Of a stretch of DNA of 64,000 nt, positions 11,660 through 22,070 are shown piece after piece. Origin of the DNA: Adiantum capillus-veneris (lineage: Eukaryota > Streptophyta > Polypodiopsida > Polypodiales > Pteridaceae); the NCBI GenBank assembly GCA_014529385.2, contig CM043968.1, positions 128,813,018 through 128,877,017 on the forward strand. Reading direction: 5' to 3'. The notes below the pieces were generated by a model. The model was given only the letters and a program-made list of their open reading frames with translations, was not told the origin of the DNA and ran no database searches. Numbering within the stretch: the first letter of the stretch is position 1; each line of letters begins with the position of its first letter. Made by a program: the position numbers and the translations under genes.

Positions 11660-12193
11660 CTAAAAAGCATTAGATTCATTTTGAGGATCTTTAACAAAAA
11701 TCATGTACACAAAAAAAGAGCTCTTTATTGACTTATTGAAAGCTTGCTTATGTACAAGAGGTATGGTACTACCCAACTCCTTAGCATCTATGTACATATC
11801 GTTTTCCCTGAACCTAAAGTAGATTTGCCTTTTAGGGAATTTAACATTGGTAGCCATGCCATCAAACCATGGTGCCCCTAGGATTACATCCTCATGCTTG
11901 AGAGGAGAGATAAAGAAATCCTCCTTGTCCACATAGCTTTGGACATGGAGCCTCAATTTCCCAATTAAGGGAGTGACTAAGGTTTCTTGCCCCTTGAAAG
12001 CACCATCAGCAAGTAGTACATCTCCCATCTCATAGGCTTGGATGCCTAGCTTGGTGGCCAACTCTGTGGATATGAAATTGTGAGTAGAACCAGGGTCAAA
12101 GAGAATAAAAGCATCATGTTTTCTTACCTTTCCCCAAGCATGGCATAGAGGAGATCCTTTGTGATGAGCATCCTCTTCTTGAATTTTGACCAA
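11660..12193 (-). pseudogene. Gypsy-M retropepsin
   Basis: A 177-codon frame. AFILFDPGSTHNFIS carries the active site as DPGS rather than D(S/T)G. DVILGAPWF is the retropepsin C-terminal ILG motif, followed by the Gly-Met-Asn-type KFPKRQIYFRF segment. It is preceded by PPRATLVKIQEEDAH, the usual Gag-protease linker of plant gypsy elements. The open frame stops before RT. Confidence 0.88.
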
Positions 12194-12294
12194 CGTAGCT
12201 CTAGGAGGCTCATTACGTATATTATTTGCCTAATGAAAACAGTTTGGACTCTAATGAGAATATACGTAGCTCTAGGAGGCTCATTACGTATATT
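12193..12294. repeat. 31-bp direct repeat beside the X insertion point
   Basis: ACGTAGCTCTAGGAGGCTCA... occurs at 12193-12223 and again at 12264-12294 (period 71). The 40 bp between them weakly resemble, in inverted orientation along the chromosome, the gag flank right of X (26964-26995). This looks like a templated rearrangement at the insertion edge. Confidence 0.8.
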
Positions 12295-12298
12295 CTTT

Positions 12299-12308
12299 CC
12301 CAAATTTG
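12299..12308. repeat. Target-site duplication of X, left
   Basis: CCCAAATTTG, identical to 26955-26964. Joining the two flanks restores the Gag-to-protease run of Gypsy-M except for one 1-nt frameshift. Confidence 0.75.
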
Positions 12309-12702
12309 GTCCTTTTAGCGCTAGAGAGAGAATGCAATGCAACCAATGGATAGCGGGCTACCATAATGGTAGCTCGGATTTTTCTTGTTTTTATCTCAAA
12401 TTTCAACATTTTCAAAAAACAGTTTTTAGTTCCATAAAAAACCTTAACAATAATGTACGTTGTGATTTGCTCGAATCTTTCTTGTCAAGACCGAATTTAG
12501 GACAAATGTACCATAACTCACACTCAATGCAGTTGTGCGTACTTTTTTGATAGGAGAGACTTCATAGTATTTCTGCTCATTCTCATTCATTTGAGCTCAA
12601 CTAACTATTCTGCCCACATTTGATTGTATTGTGTTTGCACTCAAAAACACTCCCCCTCTCACATATGTGTTGTGCTTCTTGCCATACATAGATGAATCAC
12701 TA

Positions 12703-13760
12703 ATGGAGAACAGAAGACCTCGACGACCATCCGCAAGTATTAAGTCTGTCGAAATTTTCAATAGCTTTGATTTGGACAACAATCGATGGCTTTCCACCAC
12801 CATTATAGTTGAAAACTGAGTTCTCCTATAGACGAGGAAGAGAAAGCGCACGAGAAACGAGTTTGTGAACAGTAATAAAGGTAGGGTGAATTTTGCTTGT
12901 CACAAACGAGAAAAACAATCAAAGAGGTTCTCATTGAACACGCGTATATGCACTCAGAGTTGCGTCTACAAACAATACCGACATGAATTTCAACAAACCG
13001 ACCAAATTGTAAGTTTTCTTACATCCACAATAGATTTTACTCGTCACTTGTGTATTGTGTGTTTAACCTGCCTATTGCAGATATTTATCCTTCCAATAAA
13101 GAAGACTGACAGTCGGTGGATTGCATTATTGGCATTTTTGATGCATTCCATGCAACTGTGGGAGAGCTACTCTATAACACCAGCACGCAAAGAGTCTTGG
13201 TTAAAAGGGGGTTTTTTTCTTTGACCACTTTTATAATGCTCCACGTTCTGCGCTTAGCTTTGGCACTTTAGAATATCTCCCGGTTCCTTTGAAGGACAGT
13301 CCAGAGTGGCTAGTCCCTTCATCTAAAACCTCTGAGTGTTTCAGAATAAAGCTTCATCAGGAAATACAAAAGTGCTTAAGAAAAAATATTGCTAGTCAAT
13401 TGGTACGTGTTTCAATCTTCATGCCCATGCATGTGTTCATCGACTTTTTCCATGATGAAGAGATTAGGAAGACAGGAACTATGCTACTCTGCAAGACACA
13501 GAAATGCCTCGATTTTATAGTTGAATCTTGAAACGTCCATGATTTTGATGGTGTCTTATGCGGTAAATAATAATTCTATTGCGTGTAAGTGCATGATAGC
13601 TTCTCAAAATGTCATAGCTTCCTTCCACTACATAAGGTGGCATCGAGTGAATGGTCATTTGGTAGCTTTGGACCAAGATTTAATTGATGACCTTAACAAT
13701 CCTCTGAGAATGCTTGAGGTATGGTGTGGACCTGATCTGCTAACTGTTCTTACCATTTGA
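12703..13760 (+). pseudogene. X gene A: possible Ulp1-like protease remnant
   Basis: Starts ATGGAGAAC (MENRRPRRP) and has a canonical intron GTAAG...TTGCAG at 13009-13080. Exon 1 contains DLDNNRWLSTTII, resembling the WLND segment of Ulp1 proteases. Exon 2 reads FILPIKKTDSRWIALLAF, which resembles the Ulp1 'PI...HW' motif with His changed to Arg. Further coding text follows to 13760 (SAFGTLEYLPVPLKDSPEW, then HYIRWHRVNGHLVALDQD) in shifting frames. No Gln/Cys active-site segment was found. Stops and frameshifts are present. The family call is tentative; the coding and splice pattern is firmer. Confidence 0.45.
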
Positions 13761-14307
13761 GGCAATGTGACACTATGACAAGTGCGTGAGGATTTGGAGA
13801 ATGAGGTTGACCTCATCTTGTCTCCAAAATGCCTTTTCTAGTTCAACATGCGAAAGGTAGTATGTTTTGTATGTAAACATTAATGTTGTGTTAATTATTT
13901 TTCTGGTTGTTATCATCAGTAAATATTGGTCTAGTTTCATTGTTCAATTAACTATCGTACAAGTGTCTCAAAGAAAGGAGAAGAAGACATTGTGTGCAGA
14001 GGTAAAGGATGTGTGCAGAAGACATTGTGTGCAGAGGTAAAGGATGACCGACTGTTTCTAGTGCAATGCAACTCTTGATTGAAAAAGGCCGCTCACACAA
14101 TACATCACATTGCTATGTACTGCGAATTATAGAAAGTTGTTGACAACAAGCTTGTGATCTACATTCCTACAAAAATGAATTATTAAGGAGTTTCTTGCAA
14201 ATAAATTCTAAGAACGATTATCTTTTCAAAATCGACTCAAGTTGCTTTACATTGTGTTTAATAATGTACACTGTAATAATGTCCAATTGAATCTTAGTAG
14301 CTCTAAT
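13761..14307. other. Spacer between convergent X genes A and B
   Basis: AT-rich. It contains a short direct duplication (GAAGACATTGTGTGCAGAGG at about 13984 and 14021). No gene was recognised. Confidence 0.5.
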
Positions 14308-16215
14308 TTACAATTGAGGGGAGCTCCTCCTGGCTTGATTATCATGATTAGGATGTAAAGGCTCATGAGACGGTATGGGGCTTGGATCATGGGGTTGGGG
14401 TTGAGGAAAAGATTGTGTAGTGACCTTGCTTTCCTCAATAAAGTCTGGTATTACAAAAAGACTAGAGAACGAGTGGCCAGAAACATGAGGGGAGGAAGGT
14501 CCGAGTGCTTGGTCTATCGTTGGTGGAGGTGGTGCTTCGTAACTCCAAGGTGGAGGCCAAGGTTATGGTCGTGGTGGTGGCACAACAAATGCATCGGTGA
14601 CTCCTTCAGGACAAGTCTCCAAAAAATTGATCATATTTTGGATGATCATTGTCTTGAATGCCTCTACATGCAAGTTCAAATAATCTGCCAGGTTCCTTGC
14701 CTGCAAATAAATTCCGTAGCTTTTATATGTAATTGAAAGAAATCATGTGTGCAAAAGGATTAAAAAGCAAAACATTGCACTTACACTTCTACACTCCTCA
14801 GCATAAATGTGCTCCAGAAGAAGCTCCGCATTTGCAAGAACTCTCCATCCACAAGAATGCGCATCATCTTGCTTTGGAACCTTGCAACTCAAACTCAGCA
14901 TATCTTCCCAAACACTGTCTTGGGTCAATGCTTCCCATGCATCAACAAGCTTCTAAACAGACCTGCAATACATAGCATATGGTGACCACGCGTTGCATCA
15001 AAATTGCAGAATCAAGAAACAAGTAACTATGTACCTTCGGACATTCCCATGAACACCATGTTTCCAAGGTAGCAACGCTTGTGCTCAGTGTTTAAGCCTA
15101 CAAGGCTCCAATGTGAACTGATTGCACAAAAAAAGAAAATAGTTTGCTATTTATAATATACAAAATATTGAAGACTAGCGGTATAAAAAATACTTACTTT
15201 TCATTGTAAGCTAAAAGTAAAACCTTCACCGTGTCCATGTTCACTCATTGAAATCAATCAACGACTTCAATCATGGAAGTGTCCTCCAAGGTAAGCATGA
15301 CTGACAGTTGTGCGTCCAAAACGGCTACCTCAAATTGTAGATTCCATGCAAGGTTCAAAACCAGCATGCTGCAAATTGAGAAAATTAATTGATGAGGATC
15401 TCTAATAAGCCAAAATCAAATAAATACCTCTGCGAACAAAATTTAACATACCAAAGAGTGAAGTTGTTAATTTGGTCCATAAGCTCCCTCCCACTATTTT
15501 GAAAAACACCTATCTCATGAGGACCAAAATGAAAGTACAAAATTTGGCCCCATACAAGAAGTGTTACGTCGAAAGCTAGGCCAAGGAAACATAGGGTGTC
15601 ATTGTTAGCTTGGTCAATTGCTAACAACATCTCCTTTTCATTTGACTCCTCCAAAGGCTCTTCACAAGTGCCTCTTGGGTCCGCTCCACATTCAAACGTG
15701 TGCCATATGTGTATTGTGTGGTGCTCACATTCGTCACCTTAACTTTGGTTATTGGAGGGACTGCCAAAATGCTGTCCATTCTCCTGTCAGATAGATGGAC
15801 CGGCACAAGTTTCTTGTCATACCTAACTCGTAACAGCCTCAAAGAATTGATATCTCAGGACATCTCTGTCACTTTGTAGGCATGAGCTATGAGGACGTAG
15901 CTATCTTGAAATAGCTCGATCAAAAAGGCCTTGGCAACCTCATGGAGGCAACCCATTGCACTTCTGGCCCATCAATAATCTAAATTTGCGCTCTCACAAA
16001 TTTGGCAAACTACTCTTTGAAAGGGTAACTTAGGAATAGTAAAAGAAATATGCTTCTGGAGTTTGTGTAGCTCAAGCAGAACTCTTAACATACTCGCACC
16101 TCTGACTATGCATTGTTTCCCGAAGATTAGGTAGGGTTTTTCCTGCAGTTCTTGAGAATGAAGGTTGGTTGTCTTGCGGGTAAACCTTCCTTGCGGTCTG
16201 CTTCATGCGAGCCAT
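14308..16215 (-). pseudogene. X gene B: histone H3-like domain joined to Ulp1-like (C48) protease
   Basis: Minus-strand exons read as 15452-16215, 15198-15368, 15035-15117, 14785-14962 and 14308-14700, each with GT-AG borders. Exon 1 opens MARMKQTARK, like the H3 tail. After one frameshift it aligns without gaps to the H3 fold: LHKLQKHISFTIPKLPFQRV (H3 [20 protein letters not shown]), then SAMGCLHEVAKAFLIELFQD and IAHAYKVTEMS. Exon 2 leads to SHWSLVGLN in exon 3 (catalytic His of C48). Exon 4 has KQDDAHSCGWRVLANAELLL (catalytic Gln and Cys). Exon 5 is proline-rich. Several stops are TGA where Arg or Lys is expected. The position of the third catalytic residue (Asp/Asn) is unclear. Whether one transcript covered both domains is inference. 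Confidence 0.72.
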
Positions 16216-16354
16216 GGAAACAAGTGGTTACCATGGAAAGTGTTGTGGGAAAGAATAAGAAGAAGATTGAGCAATGAGAAGGTTACGTCACAAAAGCTGA
16301 TTTTGAGAGGTGAGGACAGTCGTCAAATAGCAGTGGGATATACAAAAATAGAAA

Positions 16355-16366
16355 CGTTATATAATC
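16355..16366 (-). promoter_or_regulatory. TATA-like box upstream of X gene B
   Basis: Minus-strand GATTATATAACG about 145 bp before the gene B ATG. Position and sequence fit a plant core promoter; there is no direct proof of use. Confidence 0.4.
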
Positions 16367-16439
16367 GTCAAGAACATCATCATCATTACCAAACGTGTGG
16401 CGGCCACAATTAATTTAGTCGCTCATCATCGTTAGTGCA

Positions 16440-16915
16440 TGTACGAGGTCGACTATGTGGTTGTCACGACACAACGCGATATGGGATGTGCCTTGTTCGA
16501 CCAAACCCCCTCCACGCGTTGTGTCACGACAAGGAAAAATGTCACAACACAACGCAAGTTGGGGGAGTGTACTGCAGTCAGACCTCCTTATCGCGTTGTG
16601 GTGCGACACTCTTAAAGGCATGCCACAGCGCGACAGAGACCAACCATGTTGTGGTGATTGCCTCTCTATCACGTTGTGGCACAACATTTGGATGTCGTGT
16701 CACAACGCGATAGGAACCACCCATATCGTGGACATGCCTTCCTATTGCATTGTGATGCGACATTTGGATGTCGCGTCACAACACGATAGGCACCACCCAT
16801 ATCGTGGAGAGAGCTCCCTATCGTGTTGTGGCACAATATTTTTATGTCGATGCATAGCGCAAGCAGGTCAATGGTTGTGTGACATAAACCTACCACTCGC
16901 ATTGTGGTGCAACAC
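16440..16915. repeat. 76-bp palindromic minisatellite
   Basis: Degenerate units start at about 16587, 16666, 16742 and 16818 (spacing 79, 76, 76), with a worn unit before them. Each unit centres on a 48-bp near-palindrome, e.g. 16666-16713, where TATCACGTTGTGGCACAAC pairs with the later GTCGTGTCACAACGCGATA around ATTTGGAT. Units are linked by ACCACCCATATCGTGGA. The array is CpG-rich against its AT-rich surroundings. Confidence 0.9.
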
Positions 16916-17020
16916 ATTTTGATAAAAGCTCTTCCTTCATAATCATTAACCAAAAAAAGAAACAAAGAGACAGAGCCAAAGTAATAATATATGAAGACAT
17001 TTGCATTATCTTCAAGGACT

Positions 17021-17247
17021 TGTTGGAATAAGGGTTGCAGAGAAACGCACACAGCTTGGAGAAGACGAAGGAAGCTCAAGGCACACAATAGAGAGTGTGT
17101 TTCTTAGTGTGCAATGGAAAGATAGATAGCCCTAGAGTGATGGGCGTATATACAATGCTCGGGGGAAAAAACCTCCTAAAGAGAGAAAAAATGCCCCGGC
17201 GGTCCTAGTGTGTTTACACACATCACTACCACATGTATATGGGAACA
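17021..17247 (-). repeat. Copia-B 3' LTR
   Basis: 227 bp pairing with 21317-21543. The minus-strand purine tract CCAGGGGGG lies just outside it (17250-17258). Confidence 0.93.
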
Positions 17248-17323
17248 AATCCCCCCTGGAGTGATGTGGTGAACGAGAGCTGGCACATGAGTAAAGAAGA
17301 AGTGCCATGCCCTGACGACATGA

Positions 17324-18843
17324 TCAGTCCACAAAGGGGAGTAAGCCCAAAGCTTTGTGGAAAGCTTCAAGCTGAATATCCGGCCTCGTGTTGCATACAT
17401 AAATGAGGCAGCCAATAGCAGTTTGATAAAGAGTGACATCAGCAGGATCGCCAGCATCTTGTAGACTCAACTTCAAACCTGTTTCCATGGGAGTGGCAAT
17501 AGGTTTGCAATCCTCAAGTCCAAACTTACATAGCAATGTCTCTATGTAACTTTTCTGACACAAGGCAATACCACCATCACACTGCTTAAACTGTATACCC
17601 AAGTAATGATGCAACAACCCCAAATCTTTCATCTTGAAAGTAGCATTCAAATCAGCCTTAAATTCAGCAATATGTCTCTCATTTGGTCCAGTATCAGTAA
17701 ATCATCGACATAAAGAACCACAATGAGAAGTACATCACCCTCACACTTTACATACAATGTGCTTTCTGTTGGATTGTTACGAAAGCCTCGTTTGACCAAA
17801 TGAGTGTCAGCTTTCTCATACCAAGCACAAGGAGATTGCTTCAACCCATACAAAGCCTTCTTACATCTGCACACTTTGTCCTCGTCCTTTTATGACAAAA
17901 CCACGAGGCTGCTTACATAAACTTCCTCAAATATGTCACCATTCAAGAAAGCAGTAACAATGTCTGATTGATGTCCATCCCAACCAAAATGAGTTGCCAA
18001 TGCACATAAAAAATGCACAGTAGTCATACAACAAGTGGGAGCAAAAGTCTCTTCATAATCTATGCCTTTTTGCTGTGCATAACCCTTTGCAACAAGTCAA
18101 GCCTTATGGCGATCGATCTCACCATCCGGCTTGCGTTTCAACTTGTAAACCCACTTTGTACCAATGGCCTTTTTGCCAGGAGGCAAATCACATAAAGTCC
18201 ATGTGTCATTTTCTATAATTGCATCATATTTTGATTGCATGGCAGCCATCCAATTTTCTGAATTCTGTGCTTCATCAAAAGACAGAGGCTCCTCAACATC
18301 ATGTACGCTAGACACAGCCAAAGCATAACAATCTGATGTATAAGATGCATGGTGAGAGCCTGAACGAGTACGACTAGACAAATGTGCATCCAATTTACTA
18401 TCACGCAAAGTGTGCACTAGCCATTTTGGCATACTTCTAGCCTGCTCATTTTCAACCCTTTCCTCATCAAGTACATCATGTACATCTGCATCAGTAATAA
18501 TAGGCTGATCTGTAACATTTTCAAAAACCCCCATAGGCTGTACATTTGCCTCATTGGAATTTACATTCGTATTTCCACCACTGAAAAGAGGCAACAAAGT
18601 GTCATAAATGTCCTCTGAGCTTACATCATTGTCTCTAGTACATGACAGCAAGGGTTGAACAGAATCTTCCACAAACACTACATCCCGTGAAACCAGAATA
18701 CATTTTGTTTGCAGATGATACAACCTGTAACCTTTGCTTTCAGCACTATAACCAACAAAAATACATTTGACAGCCTTATCATCCAATTTATGCACTGTGA
18801 TTGTGGCACCAAAAGCATATGCCGAACAGCCAAAAACAAGCAT
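17324..18843 (-). pseudogene. Copia-B connection region and reverse transcriptase
   Basis: The minus strand from 18843 gives VFGCSAYAFGA and VGYSAESKGYRLYH (integrase-RT connection), then WVYKLKRKPDGEIDRHKA. Further on are SDIVTAFLNGD (first catalytic Asp), CRCKKALYGLKQSPCAWY, and VVLYVDDLLIL (YVDD active site), then MKDLGLLHHYLGIQF and IGCLIYVCNTRPDIQ. Several frameshifts (about 18095, 17880, 17650) split it. Nothing of RNase H follows. Confidence 0.92.
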
Positions 18844-18894
18844 GTGCTCAATAGAAGGCTTTCTATCATGCCATGTTTCATATGGAGTAATAGA

Positions 18895-19464
18895 CTACAA
18901 AGCTTTCGTAGGACACCTGTTAAGTACATAAGTGGCACACATGATGGCCTCAAGCCGACAAGAATGTGGAAAAGATTGACTTTTGACCATACATCGTGCC
19001 ATTTCCGTAAGTGCCCTGTTTTTCCCCTCAGGAACACCATTTTGTTGAGGTGTATAAGGCACTGTACATTGGTGTTTTATCCCACGACTAGCCAGAAATG
19101 CATTGAATTCATGAGACATATACTCACCCCCTCGATCGGAACGGAGGGTGCCCATAGTACATTTTGAGACATTTTCAGCCATAGCCAGAAATTGTTTGCA
19201 GCACATAAAAACTTCGGACTTCTCTTTAAGTGGAAATACCCATGTATACCTAGAGTAATCATCAATGAAAGTCACAAAGTAAAAGTAATTGCCCAAGGAT
19301 GGAGTTTGCATGGACCCACAAACATCACTATGCACAAGCTGCAACCTGCATGTGGCCCGAACTGAACCATCCTTTGGAAACTTAGAACGCTGCATTTTAC
19401 CCAAAATACAGCCTTCACAAACATGTTTGATAGGTGCTTCAAGAGGCGGCAAAGAAGCAACCAT
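18895..19464 (-). pseudogene. Copia-B integrase
   Basis: 190 codons. It opens with CEGCILGKMQRSKFP of the zinc-binding end; then LVHSDVCGSM (D1), FVTFIDDYSRYTWVF, LRSDRGGEYMSHEF (D2), YTPQQNGVPEGKNR (Glu) and the LEAIMCATYVLNRCPT end. The DDE residues are all present, so this is the best preserved copia integrase in the window. Confidence 0.93.
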
Positions 19465-19473
19465 ATCAAATTT

Positions 19474-20202
19474 TTACAAACGCAGCAAACTGGCAAAATC
19501 CAGATGACCAAAACGTGCATGCCAAAGTTTTGCATCTGAAATAGCCCTTGAATCTGCAACAGCATTTGCAAAATTTTGTCCACACTTGTCATACAAAGTG
19601 AGCTTATATAGCCCACGGCACAAAAGGCTAGATGCAACAATTTCATCACCAAAACTGAGATCATGAACTGTACATCTGTCATCCACAAATTCAACTACAA
19701 GTCTAAGTCTAGCAAGTGCGGATACAGACAAGAGATTCTTCTTGATCCCAAGTACATAAAGTGCATCAACAAGTGTGAAGGAACTACCATTTGGATCAGT
19801 AAGCACAATCTTTCCAACTCCCTGAACCGGATAAGAGGCATTGTTGGCACAAGTGACTGAATTCCCATGAGGGACACACTCGATAGAGGTGAACAATTCA
19901 TGATGTGAGGTAATGTTCTTTGTAGCACCACTGTCAAAATACCACACATGTGAATCTGCAGCAACAACTGACAAGCATGCATCATGGACAACAGGATTGT
20001 AAGTACACTCTGCGCTAAAAGCCCATTCTGCATCAACATCAACAACAAAGTCTCCTTTCACAGAAGACTCGACAATGGCTGCATTTGTAGTGGAACTACC
20101 ATTTGCAGTGGAACCACCCTCTTTCTTCTTAGCCTCTTTGGCATTCAACTTAGGACACGACTTGATCAAGTGATCATTAGCTTTACAATAATGGAAACGC
20201 AT
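19474..20202 (-). pseudogene. Copia-B nucleocapsid end, protease and pre-integrase
   Basis: Starts in a CCHC knuckle whose first Cys is Phe (FHYCKANDHLIKSC). The protease has WYFDSGATKNIT. The ALYVLGIKKNLLSVSAL segment and KLWHARFGHLD follow, the usual pre-integrase sequence. It stops just before the HHCC cysteines that resume at 19464. Confidence 0.9.
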
Positions 20203-21041
20203 TTTCTTTTTGCCCTTATCACCAGAATTTCCAGATGAATTGCTGCCAGCAGAAGCATTAGGAACAGAATTTTTTCCACTCGCAGTAGAACGTAAGAAGT
20301 GATTGTACTGCTGTTACCACCCTTTCTCTGAGAAGCAATAAAAGCCTGCTCAACTGCACGCTGCCTAGTCCTGTTTTTTCTAGAAAGGGACTCTTGCAAC
20401 AGCAATGTGCATAATGCATCAAACTTGACAACTTCAGGACTTCCTTGGGTCATAAGTCTCCAAGTACTAGCAAAAGTCTGGTAAGAATCTGACAAGGCAT
20501 CAAGAACAGTCTGCACAAGGGAACTGTCTGAAATGACTTCACCTGCAAAAATAAGTTGCTCATTGATATCCTTGACACTAGCAAGGAAAGTGTCTATATC
20601 ATCTTCCTCATGCATAATCTTTGACTCGAGCTCTTTACGCAGCAAAGCAATTTTAGCCTCATTGCAACTTTCATAAAGACCAACCAAAAGATCCCAAGCC
20701 TGTTTTGCAGATTTTGTTGAACGGATGTGAGGAAAAATGATACACTTTACAGACAACACAATCAATGCATGAGCCTGTGCATCCTTTACATCCCAACGAG
20801 CTTGTTCTGCCATAGGCAAAACAACTCTAATTGCAGCAATCCTTGCAGCAAGACCTGCAACATCCTCAACATCGCCTACATCCTCAGAACCAAGACGTAC
20901 ATCAATACCCTACATAATATTCCAGACGCCCTTTGACACAAGAACGTGTTGCATCATATAAGCCCACATAGGGTAATTGTCCCCATCCAACCTGTCCTCA
21001 GTAGCAAACATCTTGAAGACATATGTGTTGTTGTCAGCCAT
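20166..21041 (-). pseudogene. Copia-B Gag
   Basis: ATG at 21041 (MADNNTYVF) follows a short leader after the primer site. Copia Gag pattern: RLDGDNYPMWAYMM, KQAWDLLVGLY, ALLRKELESKIM, then FASTWRLMTQ. A TAG after KGVWNIM and a late frameshift break it. Confidence 0.88.
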
Positions 21042-21299
21042 GGTAAATGCTGCACCTGATGTGAACACTGCCCGAAAAAAGAAGAAACAGAGCGGGAACA
21101 ACACATGCTGTGCAGACCTGCCTCTGTAGTGGAAACGGAGGCCAAAATGAGCCTAAATCAAAAATCTGAGCAGATTAAGCTCTACGAGCTTTCCCGGAAT
21201 ATTTGTCGATCTACGAACGCTCGCCAAACCTCACTATAATTGGAGAAAGTGAGCAGGCCTGTGCTGGAGCAGCTGGCGGCTAAGCCCAGGAGGATATAA

Positions 21300-21314
21300 C
21301 CTGCTCTGATACCA
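21300..21314 (-). promoter_or_regulatory. Copia-B primer binding site
   Basis: Minus-strand TGGTATCAGAGCAGG two bases inside the 5' LTR end; complement of initiator tRNA-Met. Confidence 0.93.
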
Positions 21315-21316
21315 AT

Positions 21317-21543
21317 TGTTGGAATTAGGGTTGCAGAGAAATGCATACAGCTTGGAGAAGACGAAGGAAGCTCAAGGCACACAATAGAGAGTGCGTTTCT
21401 TAGTGTGCAATGGAAAGATAGATATCCCTAGATTGATGAGCGTATATACAATGCTCGGGGGAAAAAACCTCCTAAACAGGGAAAAAATGCCCCGGTGGTC
21501 CTAGTGTGTTCACACACATCACTACCACATGTATATAGTAACA
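21317..21543 (-). repeat. Copia-B 5' LTR
   Basis: 227 bp, partner of 17021-17247, followed by the duplication GGACT. Confidence 0.93.
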
Positions 21544-21548
21544 GGACT

Positions 21549-21850
21549 CCATTACAACTTCAAGAAAGCAGATCTTGTTTGTTTATTTCAATTATTATTT
21601 TTCCTCCTTTATCGTTGGTGGTTTCTTGTCCTCGATCTTTATGGTGTTGTTTTCCTCAGCCTTTGCCTTTTGGTTTTCTTCTTCAACTCCTTTCAAAGAG
21701 CTTTTGCCTCAGCTATCGTTTTCTCTACCTCCTTCATTTCCACCATCATCTTTTAGGAAAGCTTTGCCTTTCTCCTCTTCTTGTCCTCCATACCTACGTT
21801 GTGTAGATGTGAGCGAGTTTTGGAGTGTGCAATCAAGGTGCTTTATATAG
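21549..21850 (-). pseudogene. X gene C: short lysine/glutamate-rich remnant
   Basis: Minus strand, with a TATATAAAG box near 21848 and a start MEDKKRRK. In overlapping frames it encodes charged helical text such as EMKEVEKTIAEAKAL and KELKKKTK, with stops. It would have continued across the Copia-B insertion toward 17020. No family recognised; it may be low-complexity noise. Confidence 0.3.
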
Positions 21851-21987
21851 CTACGGTAGTCACCGCATGAATGACACATGTCATAGGGATTGTGGAGCTT
21901 GCCTCGGTCTTTGTGATGCATTCATTGCACTGTTTCTAATGCAATCATAAGGCTGGCTAAAATGACCTGGTCAAGTTCCTGAGGAGT

Positions 21988-22000
21988 CTATATATAGGTT
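21988..22000 (+). promoter_or_regulatory. TATA-like box of X gene D
   Basis: TCTATATATAGG lies about 75 bp before the gene D ATG (22071), at a normal plant TATA distance when a short leader is allowed. Confidence 0.5.
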
Positions 22001-22070
22001 AGTGTTAACCAATGCCTTCCTACCTTCACCCTAACCAACAACCCAAGTTTTCTTACCTCTCTTCATAAAT

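Larger units (their letters stand above)
17021..21543 (-). mobile_element. Copia-B: Ty1/copia element (minus strand) inside X
   Basis: Two 227-bp LTRs (17021-17247 and 21317-21543) with TGTT...AACA ends differ at 13 positions by eye (about 94% identity). The flanking duplication is GGACT (17016-17020 and 21544-21548). The tRNA-Met primer site lies at 21300-21314 (minus). The internal order on the minus strand is gag, protease, integrase, RT. RNase H is missing: after TRPDIQ the sequence runs into the purine tract and 3' LTR. Stops and frameshifts break the polyprotein. Confidence 0.94.

Noticed and set aside
14308-16215. A functional histone H3 gene or centromeric H3
   Set aside because: It has two stops and a frameshift in the histone part, and loop 1 has no insertion typical of CENH3. 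Kept as a divergent H3-like pseudogene.
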